A stretch of DNA of 64,000 nucleotides from an alpha proteobacterium SCGC AAA028-D10 (GTDB taxonomy: Bacteria > Pseudomonadota > Alphaproteobacteria > Pelagibacterales > Pelagibacteraceae), in contig AZOF01000003.1 of NCBI GenBank assembly GCA_000510845.1, positions 6,191 to 70,190 of the forward strand, written 5' to 3'. How positions within the stretch are numbered: the first letter of the stretch is position 1; every line of letters begins with the position of its first letter. Under the pieces are notes generated by a model. It was not told the origin of the DNA, did no database searches, and worked only from the letters and a program-made list of their open reading frames with translations. Below are positions 51,230 to 60,131 of this stretch, piece after piece. Position numbers and translations under genes: made by a program.

Positions 51230-52160
51230 AATAGCCATTCAAATGGACCCTCTTGAGTCCATTAATATTAAATCAGACAGCACATATATTTTAGCTTTGG
51301 AGGCACAAAAAAGAGGGCATAGTCTTTTTCATTACCTGCCAGAAAATTTGATTTATGAAAACGGACGAGTATCTGCCTTAGGTAATACTTTTAAATTATT
51401 TCCAAATAAAAAAATTTTCTTCAAAAAATCTAAAACTCAAAAAATATTTCTTGATGATTGTGACGTTGTTTTAGTTAGGCAGGATCCACCATTTAATATG
51501 AGTTATATTACAGCAACTTATTTGCTTGAAATGGTTTCTGATAAAATTCTTATTTTGAATGATCCTAAATCAATTAGAGATAACCCTGAAAAATTATCAA
51601 TGTTTAATTTTAAAAATATTATTCCACCAACCCTTATTTCTAAAAATTTGGAACAATGTTTTAATTTTCAAAGAAAATATAAAAAAACAATTATTAAACC
51701 GCTTTACGGCAATGGAGGCGAAGGTATTTCAAAATTAGAAGGAACGAATGCTTTATTGAAGAGAAAGATTTTGAAATTAATTAGCAGATATAAACAACCA
51801 ATAGTAATGCAAAAATATTTAAAGGAGATTAAAGAAGGGGACAGAAGAATTATTTTAATAGATGGAGAATATGTAGGTTCTGTCGCGAGAATACCAAAAA
51901 AAGGTAGCGTTACCGCTAATTTTCATACAGGAGGAAGTGCTAAGAAAGTTGGTTTAGTGAGAAGAGATAAAAAAATATGTAGTATTTTAAAACCTTTTTT
52001 AAAGAAAAAGAAATTATTTTTTACAGGAATTGATGTTATTGGAAATTATTTAACTGAGATTAATGTAACCTCGCCAACTGGAATTCAAGAAATTAACAAA
52101 TTAAATAGAGTGAAATTGGAAGAATTTTTCTGGGATAGAGTTGAAAAAAAATTAAGATAG
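51213..52160 (+). CDS. gshB: Glutathione synthetase
   Basis: The 315-residue protein is an ATP-grasp enzyme. FKIAIQMDPLESINIKSDST is at the start, VLVRQDPPFNMSYITATYLL follows, KTIIKPLYGNGGEGISKL lies in the ATP-grasp core, and RRIILIDGEYVGSVARIP and LTEINVTSPTGIQEIN are at the end. It adds glycine to gamma-glutamylcysteine. ATG at 51213 lies inside the end of gshA. Its stop overlaps the opposing oligopeptidase gene by nine bases. Confidence 0.95.
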   Translation: MKKHFKIAIQMDPLESINIKSDSTYILALEAQKRGHSLFHYLPENLIYENGRVSALGNTFKLFPNKKIFFKKSKTQKIFLDDCDVVLVRQDPPFNMSYITATYLLEMVSDKILILNDPKSIRDNPEKLSMFNFKNIIPPTLISKNLEQCFNFQRKYKKTIIKPLYGNGGEGISKLEGTNALLKRKILKLISRYKQPIVMQKYLKEIKEGDRRIILIDGEYVGSVARIPKKGSVTANFHTGGSAKKVGLVRRDKKICSILKPFLKKKKLFFTGIDVIGNYLTEINVTSPTGIQEINKLNRVKLEEFFWDRVEKKLR

Positions 52161-54226
52161 TATTTTGCAAATTTTTAAAACAAAGCCATATTCCATTGCT
52201 ATTTCTTTAAGATAATCAAATCTTCCACTAGCACCGCTATGTCCTGCCGTCATATTCATATGAAGTAGTAATAAATTATTATCTGTTTTATTTTCTCTTA
52301 ATTTTGCAACCCACTTCGTCATCTCCCAATACGTAACTCTAGGATCAGAAATACCACCGGTAACTAACATATGAGGGTAGTTTTGTTTTTTTACATTGTC
52401 GTAAGGTGAATAGCTTTTTACATATAGAAAAGATTTTTTATCATTTTTAATATCTCCCCATTCTGGAATTTCTGTGACAGTTAAAGGTAAATCCTCATCA
52501 AGCATAGTGTTACAGATATCAACAAAAGGTACCTGCGCAATTATTCCAAGAAATAAATCTGGACGTTCATTTGCAATATAGCCCATTAATAATCCACCAG
52601 CAGAGCCTCCTTGAGCAACAATTTTTTTAGGAGAAGTATATTTGTCTTCACATAACTTTTCAGCGCAACTTATAAAATCTAAAAAAGTATTTTTTTTATT
52701 TAGTAGTTTTCCGTTTTCATACCATTCATATCCTTTTTCTTTGCCACCGCGTATATGGGCTATCGCATAAATAATCCCTCTATCAACCAGGCTTAATCTA
52801 TTGGTAGAAAAATTACTTGGTATAGATATTCCATAAGATCCATATCCATAAAGTAATAAGTAATTATTAGAATTTAATTTAACACCTTTTTTGTAAAGGA
52901 TTGTGATTGGAATTTTTTCATTATCATGTGCGGTAGCAAATATTTTTTTACAAATATAATCATCTTTATTATGACCAGAAGGAACTTCTTGAGTTTTTTT
53001 AATTCTTGTTTTTTTGATTTACAGTCATAATCAAAAACACTTTTTGGTGTTGTCGGAGATGAGTATGAGTATCTAAACGTATCTGTTTCATATTCGTATC
53101 CATGATCTAATGAAAGATTATACGCTTCTTCATTAAAACTAATTTTATGTTGATTTTTATTGTTAAGATTTAAGATAATTATATTTTCAGAACCCTCAGT
53201 TCTTTCTAGCCTAACGAGCCAGTCTTTTAATAAAATAAAATCTAAAATTAAATTTACTTTTTGATAAGGAATAAATTCTTCCCATTTTTGATAAGATTCT
53301 TCATGACTGATCATTATTTTAAAATTTTTTGCATTATCGATGTTGGTGCTTATCAAAAAAAATTTTTCATGATGCTCTAAATCATACTCAATTTTTTTTA
53401 CTCTTTTTTTAAAAAGTGTTGGTGTTATTTCATTTAATTTTAGATTGATAAAAAGATATTCTGAAGTCTCGTGATCTGCTGTCCTAATAAATAGATAATT
53501 TTTATTTTTTGACAAATTTATAGAACAAAAAAAAGACGGATCTTTTTCTTCATAAATTAATAAATCTTTTTCACTATTAGAACCAATTTTGTGTTTAAAA
53601 ACTTTTGTAGGTCGATGATTTTGATCTAGTCTAACGTAGAAAATATAATTATTGTCTAAAGACCAAACAATATCTCCAGTAGTATTTTTTATTTCAGGAC
53701 TTAATAACTCTTGTTTTTGGATATCCTCAATAAATATAGAAAAGTATTCAGAGCCATTAGTATCAATATTATAAGCCACATGCCTATGATCGTGACTATG
53801 GGATATTGAAGCTACATTAAAATAAGTATGTGTTTTAGATTTTTTTTCACAATCTAAAATAATTTCTTCAGAATTGTTTGTGGTATTTTTTCTATAATAA
53901 ATTGGATACTCGCTATTTTTATTATATTTATAGCCATAAAGATAATTCCCATCTTTTTTTGGGACAGAATTATCTTCATTTTTGATTTTTGATTTTAATT
54001 CTTCAAAAAGTTTTTTTTCTATATCGTTAATATCTTTAAGCTGATTATCCTTAAACAAATTTTCTTCATCCAAATATTTTTTAACTTGAGTATTTAGTTT
54101 ATTAGGATTTAATATTACTTCTTTCCAATCTTTTTGTTTAATCCATGAATAATTATCGATCAATTCTTCATTGTGAATTTTTACTGTGCTTAAAATTTTA
54201 TTTATCTTTGGTACGGATGCATTCAT
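52152..54226 (-). CDS. ptrB: Oligopeptidase B (S9 family), frameshifted at an A7 run
   Basis: The N-terminal frame begins at 54226 and reads VPKINKILSTVKIHNEELID and the seven-bladed propeller part (DIVWSLDNNYIFYVRLDQNH). Near 52994-53000 (T7 on the plus strand) the frame changes. One extra A would join it to TQEVPSGHNKDDYICKKIFA, NNYLLLYGYGSYG, the nucleophile VAQGGSAGGLLMGYIANERP, SDPRVTYWEM and the catalytic His in AGHSGASGRFD, ending at 52152. The repaired product would have 691 residues, normal for oligopeptidase B, which cuts short peptides after basic residues. The second part is otherwise clean. The break may be a sequencing error, a true mutation or a slippage site. Confidence 0.88.
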
Positions 54227-54274
54227 TGAAATGTATATTGCTAAAATTTTAATTTTATATATTGATATATATAA

Positions 54275-54388
54275 ATGGTCATTAAAGATTTTTTAGAAGT
54301 ATTAAAATATTTTTTTGTTAAAAATAAATTAATAGGCTTTGTTTTATTGTTTCCCATAATTGTTATGATCTTATTTTTTACTATATGA
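54275..54388 (+). CDS. 37-residue single-pass membrane protein
   Basis: An ATG at 54275 opens a 37-codon frame: MVIKDFLEVLKYFFVKNKLI, then a hydrophobic run GFVLLFPIIVMILFFTI to the stop. The stop overlaps the start of the AsmA-like gene (ATGA at 54385), so the two are translationally coupled, which supports a real gene. An amphipathic basic N terminus before one membrane segment resembles small DUF5989-type proteins, but I cannot confirm a family. It is divergent from the oligopeptidase gene by 48 bp. Confidence 0.6.
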   Translation: MVIKDFLEVLKYFFVKNKLIGFVLLFPIIVMILFFTI

Positions 54389-55167
54389 ATAAAAAAAAAA
54401 TCATTATTCTTTCAGTAGTTTTTTTAAGCATAGCATTCTTAATTCTAGATTTTTTAAGTTATCGAGTAGACAAAATAGTAAAAAATTTAATTATTGACCA
54501 AGGAAATCAAGCTTTAGGACAACAAGTGTCCGTAGGGAAAATAGATACTAGTATATTGGGCTCTTCCATTAAAATTAGCAATATTGAAATTAAAAATTTA
54601 GATGGTTTTAAAAATAAAAATATTATTCAGATCAAAAATATTGATGCAAACTTTGTATTAACTAGTCTCTTCAAGGATACTATTGTTATTAAGGATATTA
54701 ACATTGATGGAGCAACTTTGTATTATGAAGTGCTAATAAATAATAAAGAAGTCAAAGACAATGTTAGCTCGTTTAAACCTGCTTTAAAGAATCCTGCCGG
54801 TTCCTCAGCTAAAGAAATTGAGGTATCCAAAGAATTAGAATCTAAGAATCAATCTAAGAAAAAAAATAAAGATTTTTTAATTAATCAACTGACCATTAAC
54901 AACGCTAAGATAAATGCCTCTTCAGAATTTTTAGATATAAATAAAGACATTACTTTAAACAAAATGTCTTTTAATAATGTAGGAACTGCTGAAAAATCTA
55001 CTAAATTTAAAGAAGTTCTACAAATGGTTTTTGCAAATGTTTTATTAAATATTAATAATGAAGTTATTCAAGGTGATTTAAAAAATAAGATAAAAGATAA
55101 AGTAAAAAATTTAAAAAATAAAATTTCTCCTGAATCTTTAAAAAAATTAGAAAAAACTTTTAGATAA
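54385..55167 (+). CDS. AsmA-like membrane-anchored periplasmic protein
   Basis: The 260-residue protein has one N-terminal membrane segment (IIILSVVFLSIAFLILDFL), and then VSVGKIDTSILGSSIKISNI and IVIKDINIDGATLYYE. This is the repeated beta-strand pattern of AsmA/DUF748-type proteins, which help move lipid to the outer membrane or shape envelope assembly. It is much shorter than E. coli AsmA (617 residues). A Lys/Ser-rich linker lies at about residues 140-165. It is coupled to a small membrane protein upstream. Confidence 0.8.
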   Translation: MNKKKIIILSVVFLSIAFLILDFLSYRVDKIVKNLIIDQGNQALGQQVSVGKIDTSILGSSIKISNIEIKNLDGFKNKNIIQIKNIDANFVLTSLFKDTIVIKDINIDGATLYYEVLINNKEVKDNVSSFKPALKNPAGSSAKEIEVSKELESKNQSKKKNKDFLINQLTINNAKINASSEFLDINKDITLNKMSFNNVGTAEKSTKFKEVLQMVFANVLLNINNEVIQGDLKNKIKDKVKNLKNKISPESLKKLEKTFR

Positions 55168-56089
55168 ATTTTTTTACCTCATTGAATACCTGATCAACCG
55201 TTATTTTGTTCATGGCCATAGAGTTATGTCCTACAGTTTTAAAATTTTCAGGAATAATAGGTAAAATATTTTTAGTATAATTTGCATAAGATAAAGGTGT
55301 GTCACCAAAAAGACCGATAGCTGGGATATTTAGGCCAGCGCTCAAATGCATGAAGCCAGTATCGTTGCCGATGTATAATTTGCTAGAGTTAATAATTGGC
55401 ATAATTTCCTCAATACTTAAAGAGCATAAAGATTCTACTCTATTTTCTTTTACTTCATTAATAATTTTGTTTGCGATTTGATTTTCAATCTCATTGTTTC
55501 CACCGGCTAAATAGAATGTAATATTTTTGTTACCAATTCTTTTTATGAGTTCAATATAATTTTCCGTTGGCCATTTCTTAGTTGGACCAGAAGATCCAAT
55601 TCCAATAATAATTTGATTATTACTTTTGTTATTATTTTGAAGGTAAGTTATTTTTGTTTGACTAGATAGATTAGTATTTTGAAGCCATCTCTTATTTTGT
55701 TCTAAAGCATTTAGATAAATATCTACATTTTTTTTTAATATTCCATATTTATAAATATTTTTAATACCTGATATTTTTGCTACTAAAAACCAGAATAAAC
55801 TGAAATGCATAATATAAATTTTTGAAAAATTATTTCTTTTTATAAAATTTAATATTTTAAAAAAATTATTAATTTTAGATTTTGTTATTTCTAAGATTTC
55901 ATCTTCTAAATAAACAATTTGATTAATCGAGGGTTCGTACTTTAATATCTGTTTTGCTGCTGTTCTTTTTTTAGTAATCAAAGTAAATTGAAAATTTTTA
56001 TTATGATCTTTGATTTGCTGAATATAAGGAAGAAACATACATAAATCTCCAATACCAGGTCTTGTTTGAATTATTAGTCCTTTATCCAT
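55160..56089 (-). CDS. Glycosyltransferase family 9 (heptosyltransferase type)
   Basis: The 309-residue protein opens GLIIQTRPGIGDLCMFLPYI, the acceptor-side Gly/Asp motif of heptosyltransferases. It has IGIGSSGPTKKWPTENYIEL before the second domain, and LYIGNDTGFMHLSAGLNIPA, then IGLFGDTPLSYANY, the nucleotide-sugar part. It probably adds a heptose or other sugar to LPS core; KdsB in the same window shows that KDO-based LPS is made. The acceptor and donor cannot be told. Its end overlaps the AsmA-like gene by eight bases. Confidence 0.87.
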   Translation of the reverse strand: MDKGLIIQTRPGIGDLCMFLPYIQQIKDHNKNFQFTLITKKRTAAKQILKYEPSINQIVYLEDEILEITKSKINNFFKILNFIKRNNFSKIYIMHFSLFWFLVAKISGIKNIYKYGILKKNVDIYLNALEQNKRWLQNTNLSSQTKITYLQNNNKSNNQIIIGIGSSGPTKKWPTENYIELIKRIGNKNITFYLAGGNNEIENQIANKIINEVKENRVESLCSLSIEEIMPIINSSKLYIGNDTGFMHLSAGLNIPAIGLFGDTPLSYANYTKNILPIIPENFKTVGHNSMAMNKITVDQVFNEVKKFI

Positions 56090-56183
56090 TAATTTTTTAT
56101 AGATGGTCGCTTGTTGATATTTATTTTAAATTATTGTTTTTTTACAGATAATATCTAAAACCTAAGTAATTAAAAAATAAATC

Positions 56184-57056
56184 ATGGAAAAAGCAGTTTA
56201 TTCAGCAGTTTTAACTCCTTTTAAAAAGGACTTAACTATAGATACAAAATTATTTATTTCACATTGTGAATTTTTATTAAAAAATAATATTAGTTTAGCT
56301 CCTCTGGGAACAACTGGTGAGGCAAATTCAATTTCAATATCTGAAAAGTTAGATTTAATTAAAACAATAACCAATAGCGATCTGCCAAAAGAGAAAATAA
56401 TTATAGGAACCGGTAATACTTCTTTTGTAGATGCTGCTTTACTTACTAAAACTGCAGTAGAAAATAAAATATATTCAGTTTTATTACTTCCGCCGTTTTA
56501 TTATAAAAATGTTTCGGATGAAGGTGTTTACCAATATTACAAAGAAATTATCAATACAGTTAAATCAACGAATCTTCGTATTTTTTTATATAATATTCCA
56601 CAAGTAAGTGGCGTTACTATTTCCATAGATCTTGTTAATAGACTTAAAAAAGAATTTTCAGACACTATTACAGGAATAAAAGATAGCTCCGGTAATTTCG
56701 AAAATACTAAAAAATATAAAGAGATAAAAAATTTTATTGTTTATCCAGGTAGTGAAAAATTTCTTTATGACGGACTGCATATTGGTTGTTCAGGATGCAT
56801 TAGCGCAACTACTAACGTGAATATTGAGGCTGCAAAATTAATAAATTCTTTCGACAAATCAGAAGGAGAATCAATTAATAAAAAGATAAAATCTGTTAGA
56901 GATATTTTTGAAAAATATCCTGTTATTCCAGCATTAAAAGCTACAAAAATTAAAGAAGATAGTAATTGGTCAAATATTAGACCACCTTTAGTTGCTTTGA
57001 GTGATCAGCAAAGATCTAATTTAGCAAAAGATCTTAAAGATATAAATTTTTCTTAG
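56184..57056 (+). CDS. Dihydrodipicolinate synthase / aldolase family protein
   Basis: The 290-residue TIM-barrel protein has YSAVLTPFKKDLTIDT, PLGTTGEANSISISEK, FLYNIPQVSGVTIS (Tyr region) and the Schiff-base Lys in TGIKDSSGNF. These are the shared motifs of DapA, N-acetylneuraminate lyase and related aldolases. The GTTGE core reads as in DapA, but other parts differ from housekeeping DapA and the gene stands apart from dapD-dapE, so a sugar-acid or hydroxyproline-type aldolase is possible. No regulator or partner gene is adjacent. Confidence 0.85.
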   Translation: MEKAVYSAVLTPFKKDLTIDTKLFISHCEFLLKNNISLAPLGTTGEANSISISEKLDLIKTITNSDLPKEKIIIGTGNTSFVDAALLTKTAVENKIYSVLLLPPFYYKNVSDEGVYQYYKEIINTVKSTNLRIFLYNIPQVSGVTISIDLVNRLKKEFSDTITGIKDSSGNFENTKKYKEIKNFIVYPGSEKFLYDGLHIGCSGCISATTNVNIEAAKLINSFDKSEGESINKKIKSVRDIFEKYPVIPALKATKIKEDSNWSNIRPPLVALSDQQRSNLAKDLKDINFS

Positions 57057-57138
57057 ATAATTAATTATCTATTAATTTTTCAATTTAATGTTAGTTATAA
57101 TTTATCCTTATTTGACATAATATTTTTGCTTATTAGTG

Positions 57139-58425
57139 ATGAAAACGAAGAAAAAAAATAAAAAAAAGTCATCTAAAAAAATCAAAAGAATTATTAAGAA
57201 TAAAGTAGTCAAAAAAAAAATATTTAAAAAAAGATTAAATAAAAAAAATAAAACTTCTTTAAAAAAGAAAGTTAAAAAAAAAATTAAATCAAAAAAAAGA
57301 ATCAAAAAATCTTTTAAAAAAAAAAATATTTCTAAGAAGAAAATAAAAAAGTTAAGTAAGAAAAAAAATATTAAAAAAACTTATATAAAAAAATATAAGA
57401 TTAAAATAAAGAAAATTAAAAAATCATTAAAAAAAGGAAAAAAAATAAGAATTAGGAAAAAGAAGTTAAAGATTAGAAAAATATCAAAATATAAAACTAA
57501 TATTTTAGATAAATTTATTAGCTATATTAAAGATCAGTCTACTAATTTTTTTGGTTTAAAATCATATTTTCAAAATCGAATTATTTCTTGGAAAGAAAAT
57601 AGAAATAAAAAACAAATTAAGATTTTAAAACAGCAGGCTATTCAAAAAAAACGTGAACTTGAATTATTAAAAAAACAGAATTTACGTGCGATTAATGAGC
57701 TTAAAAAACAGAAATTTCAGTTTAATAAGCAATTACTTAAATCAAAGCAAATAGAGTTACGTAATTTAGAAAGAGAACAAAAAGCTTTAGAAAAAAGAAT
57801 TGTTATTGAACAAAAAGCACTTGAAAGAAGACTAAATTTACAACTCAAAGATCATAAACGACAAGAGAAAGAAAAAATATATCAATTAAGAAGTCAGATA
57901 AGAGCTATTGAGGATCGTCTAAAAATTTTTAGAGAAAAAATACAAGAGATTAAACTTAAAAAAAGAGAAGCAAAATTACTTGAACTTGAAGCTCACAGAA
58001 CAACAAGAGAAGAAGCTAGAGCAATATTAGATGCACAAAAGAGAGAAAATGAAATTAAACAACAAGTCGTTGATAGATTAGAAAAGTATTCTAGAAATAT
58101 GAAATCTATCGTATTCCAAGTTAACAAAAGATACTTAACAAAAAAAAGAGCCCCGTTAGCTTTTATTGATAATATTGCTGAGAATGGTGAGTGCTTTATA
58201 AAGAACCAAGACACTCCTGATAACGACTATTTATTTTTACTTTATATTAAAGGAGAAAACGCATCAGAACGTTTAATTAATGATATTTCATTAGAGGATA
58301 AAATAGATTCTACAGAAACTAAAATGTTTAACCCAAAAAATGTTTTTGAAGCATCTGATTATATGATTGATCGCTTAGCCTTATTATTTGAAAGAGAAAG
58401 ACAAGATCTAAAAAAAGCTAGTTAA
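57139..58425 (+). CDS. Lys-rich coiled-coil protein of unknown function
   Basis: The 428-residue protein has three parts. The first about 120 residues are more than half Lys/Arg, with Ile/Leu/Ser between (MKTKKKNKKKSSKKIKRIIK and more). Residues about 150-300 form a long charged coiled coil (RELELLKKQNLRAINELKKQ, KALERRLNLQLKDHKRQEKE). Residues about 310-428 form a compact domain with PLAFIDNIAENGECFI, DNDYLFLLYIKGEN and ASDYMIDRLALLFERERQDL. The first part looks like a nucleic-acid-binding tail, and the coiled coil suggests oligomers. No known family is recognised. The coding strand has A runs up to 10 bases (57211-57220) with the frame intact. ATG at 57139 is preferred over a GTG at 57136. 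Confidence 0.85.
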   Translation: MKTKKKNKKKSSKKIKRIIKNKVVKKKIFKKRLNKKNKTSLKKKVKKKIKSKKRIKKSFKKKNISKKKIKKLSKKKNIKKTYIKKYKIKIKKIKKSLKKGKKIRIRKKKLKIRKISKYKTNILDKFISYIKDQSTNFFGLKSYFQNRIISWKENRNKKQIKILKQQAIQKKRELELLKKQNLRAINELKKQKFQFNKQLLKSKQIELRNLEREQKALEKRIVIEQKALERRLNLQLKDHKRQEKEKIYQLRSQIRAIEDRLKIFREKIQEIKLKKREAKLLELEAHRTTREEARAILDAQKRENEIKQQVVDRLEKYSRNMKSIVFQVNKRYLTKKRAPLAFIDNIAENGECFIKNQDTPDNDYLFLLYIKGENASERLINDISLEDKIDSTETKMFNPKNVFEASDYMIDRLALLFERERQDLKKAS

Positions 58426-58437
58426 TTTTAATATTTA

Positions 58438-59352
58438 ATGAAAATTTTTTTTTCGGGTTTAAGCAATGAGACCAAAGGTTTTATTTTTGGTCTTATTGGT
58501 ATAACTATTTTTTCTATTACACCGGTAGCTACTAAGATTGCACTAGGAAATAGCAATAGTCAGCTTTCTCCAGAATTTATTACTTTTGGTAGATCTGCTC
58601 TCGCTGGAATTCTTTCTCTTCTTTATTTGTTATTTTTTAGAAAAAAAATACCAAAATTAAAATATTTATTTAATTTTTCAATAATAGCTTTGTGCATAAC
58701 GGTAGCGTTCCCATTATCTCTTTCTTTAGGTTTAATTTATTCTACATCAATACATGCTGGAGTAATTTTAGCTTTTTTACCATTAGCTACAGCAATCTTG
58801 GCTTCATTTTATTTTAAACAAAAAGCATCATTGGGGTTTTGGGTGTGTGCTTTTATTGGCTGTATATTGATAGTTATTTATATTTTAATTCACGGGCATG
58901 AAGAAAATAAAAAATTAGAATTATCATATTCTGATATTTTATTTTGCATTGCAGTGATCGTTGCAGCGATTGGCTATAATTTTGGAGCCAAACTTACCAA
59001 AATTATGGTTTCTGCAGATGTTATTTCATGGGCGCTTGTTCTTGCTTTACCAGTTCATTTTACTTTGGCGATTTATTATTTTCCAAAAACTGAAATTAAT
59101 GTCATTTCATGGCTTGCATTTTTATATGTTGCAATATTTTCACAATGGATAGGTTTCTTTGCTTGGTATAAAGGATTGGATATAGGGGGTGCTGTGCGCG
59201 TAAGCCAGATTCAATTGCTTATGCCTTTTTTTACCTTTGCATTTTCAATTTATTTACTTGGAGAAGCATTAGATTTTCTTACAATTATTTTCTCAATTGC
59301 AATTATTCTTTTAATTTATCTTTCACGAAAAATGGTAATTACTAAAAAGTAG
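58438..59352 (+). CDS. EamA/DMT-family transporter
   Basis: The 304-residue protein has ten membrane segments in two EamA repeats: GLIGITIFSITPVATKIALG, FITFGRSALAGILSLLYLLF and GLIYSTSIHAGVILAFLPLA in the first, and AIGYNFGAKLTKIMVSADVI with ISWLAFLYVAIFSQWIGFFA in the second. Such proteins move amino acids or other metabolites, mostly outward. It starts 12 bases after the Lys-rich protein gene and ends one base before the opposing hydratase gene. It differs from the DMT protein at 47969. Substrate unknown. Confidence 0.88.
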   Translation: MKIFFSGLSNETKGFIFGLIGITIFSITPVATKIALGNSNSQLSPEFITFGRSALAGILSLLYLLFFRKKIPKLKYLFNFSIIALCITVAFPLSLSLGLIYSTSIHAGVILAFLPLATAILASFYFKQKASLGFWVCAFIGCILIVIYILIHGHEENKKLELSYSDILFCIAVIVAAIGYNFGAKLTKIMVSADVISWALVLALPVHFTLAIYYFPKTEINVISWLAFLYVAIFSQWIGFFAWYKGLDIGGAVRVSQIQLLMPFFTFAFSIYLLGEALDFLTIIFSIAIILLIYLSRKMVITKK

Positions 59353-59353
59353 T

Positions 59354-60127
59354 TTAGTTTATTTTTAAAGATACGCTTCCAAGACCTTTAACGCTTCCAG
59401 AAAAGAGATCGCCTTTTTTAATAGGAATAATAGGAGTTGATGAACCTGTTGTTACCCAGAAATCAAAACTTAATATCATATTATTTTTTCTTATTTCATT
59501 AAGAAGCCAAATTAATGAATTAATTGGATTGCCTAGAACAATTTTGGTATTTCCAGGATAATCCTTTTTACCAGTTTTGTTTGTTAAAACTGTTGGGATA
59601 GAAGTAATTTTCTTTAAACTATATTTTGTTAATTTTCCTGTAACAAAGCCAACATTTAATCCAAAATCTGAAATCATTCTTCCAAGACAATCAATTGCTT
59701 TTAATTTTTGTCTAAACCCAACAACCTCTATTGCAGGTGCTATACCTATAATAAATTTACTAACATTTGATTTAGTAATTCTTTTATTAAAATTAAAAAT
59801 CTCATTTTTAATCTTAAAAGCAACTTCAAGCTCAGCACCTATTAAGTTACTTTGAAAAGGCATTTTACCTTTATTTTTGTATGTGCTTTCTTCATATAAA
59901 TAAGAAAAAAAAGGTTTTTTAGCTTTTAATTTCTTCCACATGCTTTTATTTGTGGCGCCAGCTTTAAAGCCAATGGGGTTCCATAATAATTCCATTTCAG
60001 CATGTCTGCAAATTTGTGCTGCGATATTAGGGTTACTAATTAGAGATTTTGAAATTTTTGGTAAAAATTTTTTCTTAAATCTAGCTTCAGCTATTTTATC
60101 TCCTAAAATTTTAATTTTATTATTCAA
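59354..60127 (-). CDS. 2-keto-4-pentenoate hydratase-like protein (FAH superfamily)
   Basis: The 257-residue protein has NPIGFKAGATNKSMWKK, LIGAELEVAFKIKN with the metal-binding Glu pair, GIAPAIEVVGFRQKL with the next Glu, and TTGSSTPIIPIKKGDLFSGS at the end. The pattern is that of the MhpD/TesE/DmpE hydratase-decarboxylase group. Such enzymes act on 2-hydroxypenta-2,4-dienoate or 4-oxalocrotonate from aromatic breakdown. It lies four bases after the TRAP dctM gene, which hints that the imported substrate is a keto acid. No ring-cleavage genes lie nearby, so the substrate is open. Confidence 0.85.
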   Translation of the reverse strand: MNNKIKILGDKIAEARFKKKFLPKISKSLISNPNIAAQICRHAEMELLWNPIGFKAGATNKSMWKKLKAKKPFFSYLYEESTYKNKGKMPFQSNLIGAELEVAFKIKNEIFNFNKRITKSNVSKFIIGIAPAIEVVGFRQKLKAIDCLGRMISDFGLNVGFVTGKLTKYSLKKITSIPTVLTNKTGKKDYPGNTKIVLGNPINSLIWLLNEIRKNNMILSFDFWVTTGSSTPIIPIKKGDLFSGSVKGLGSVSLKIN

Positions 60128-60131
60128 TTAA

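Noticed and set aside
57139-57500. Repetitive A-rich stretch as a CRISPR or tandem repeat
   Set aside because: There is no regular repeat unit or spacer; the pattern comes from Lys codons in an intact reading frame.
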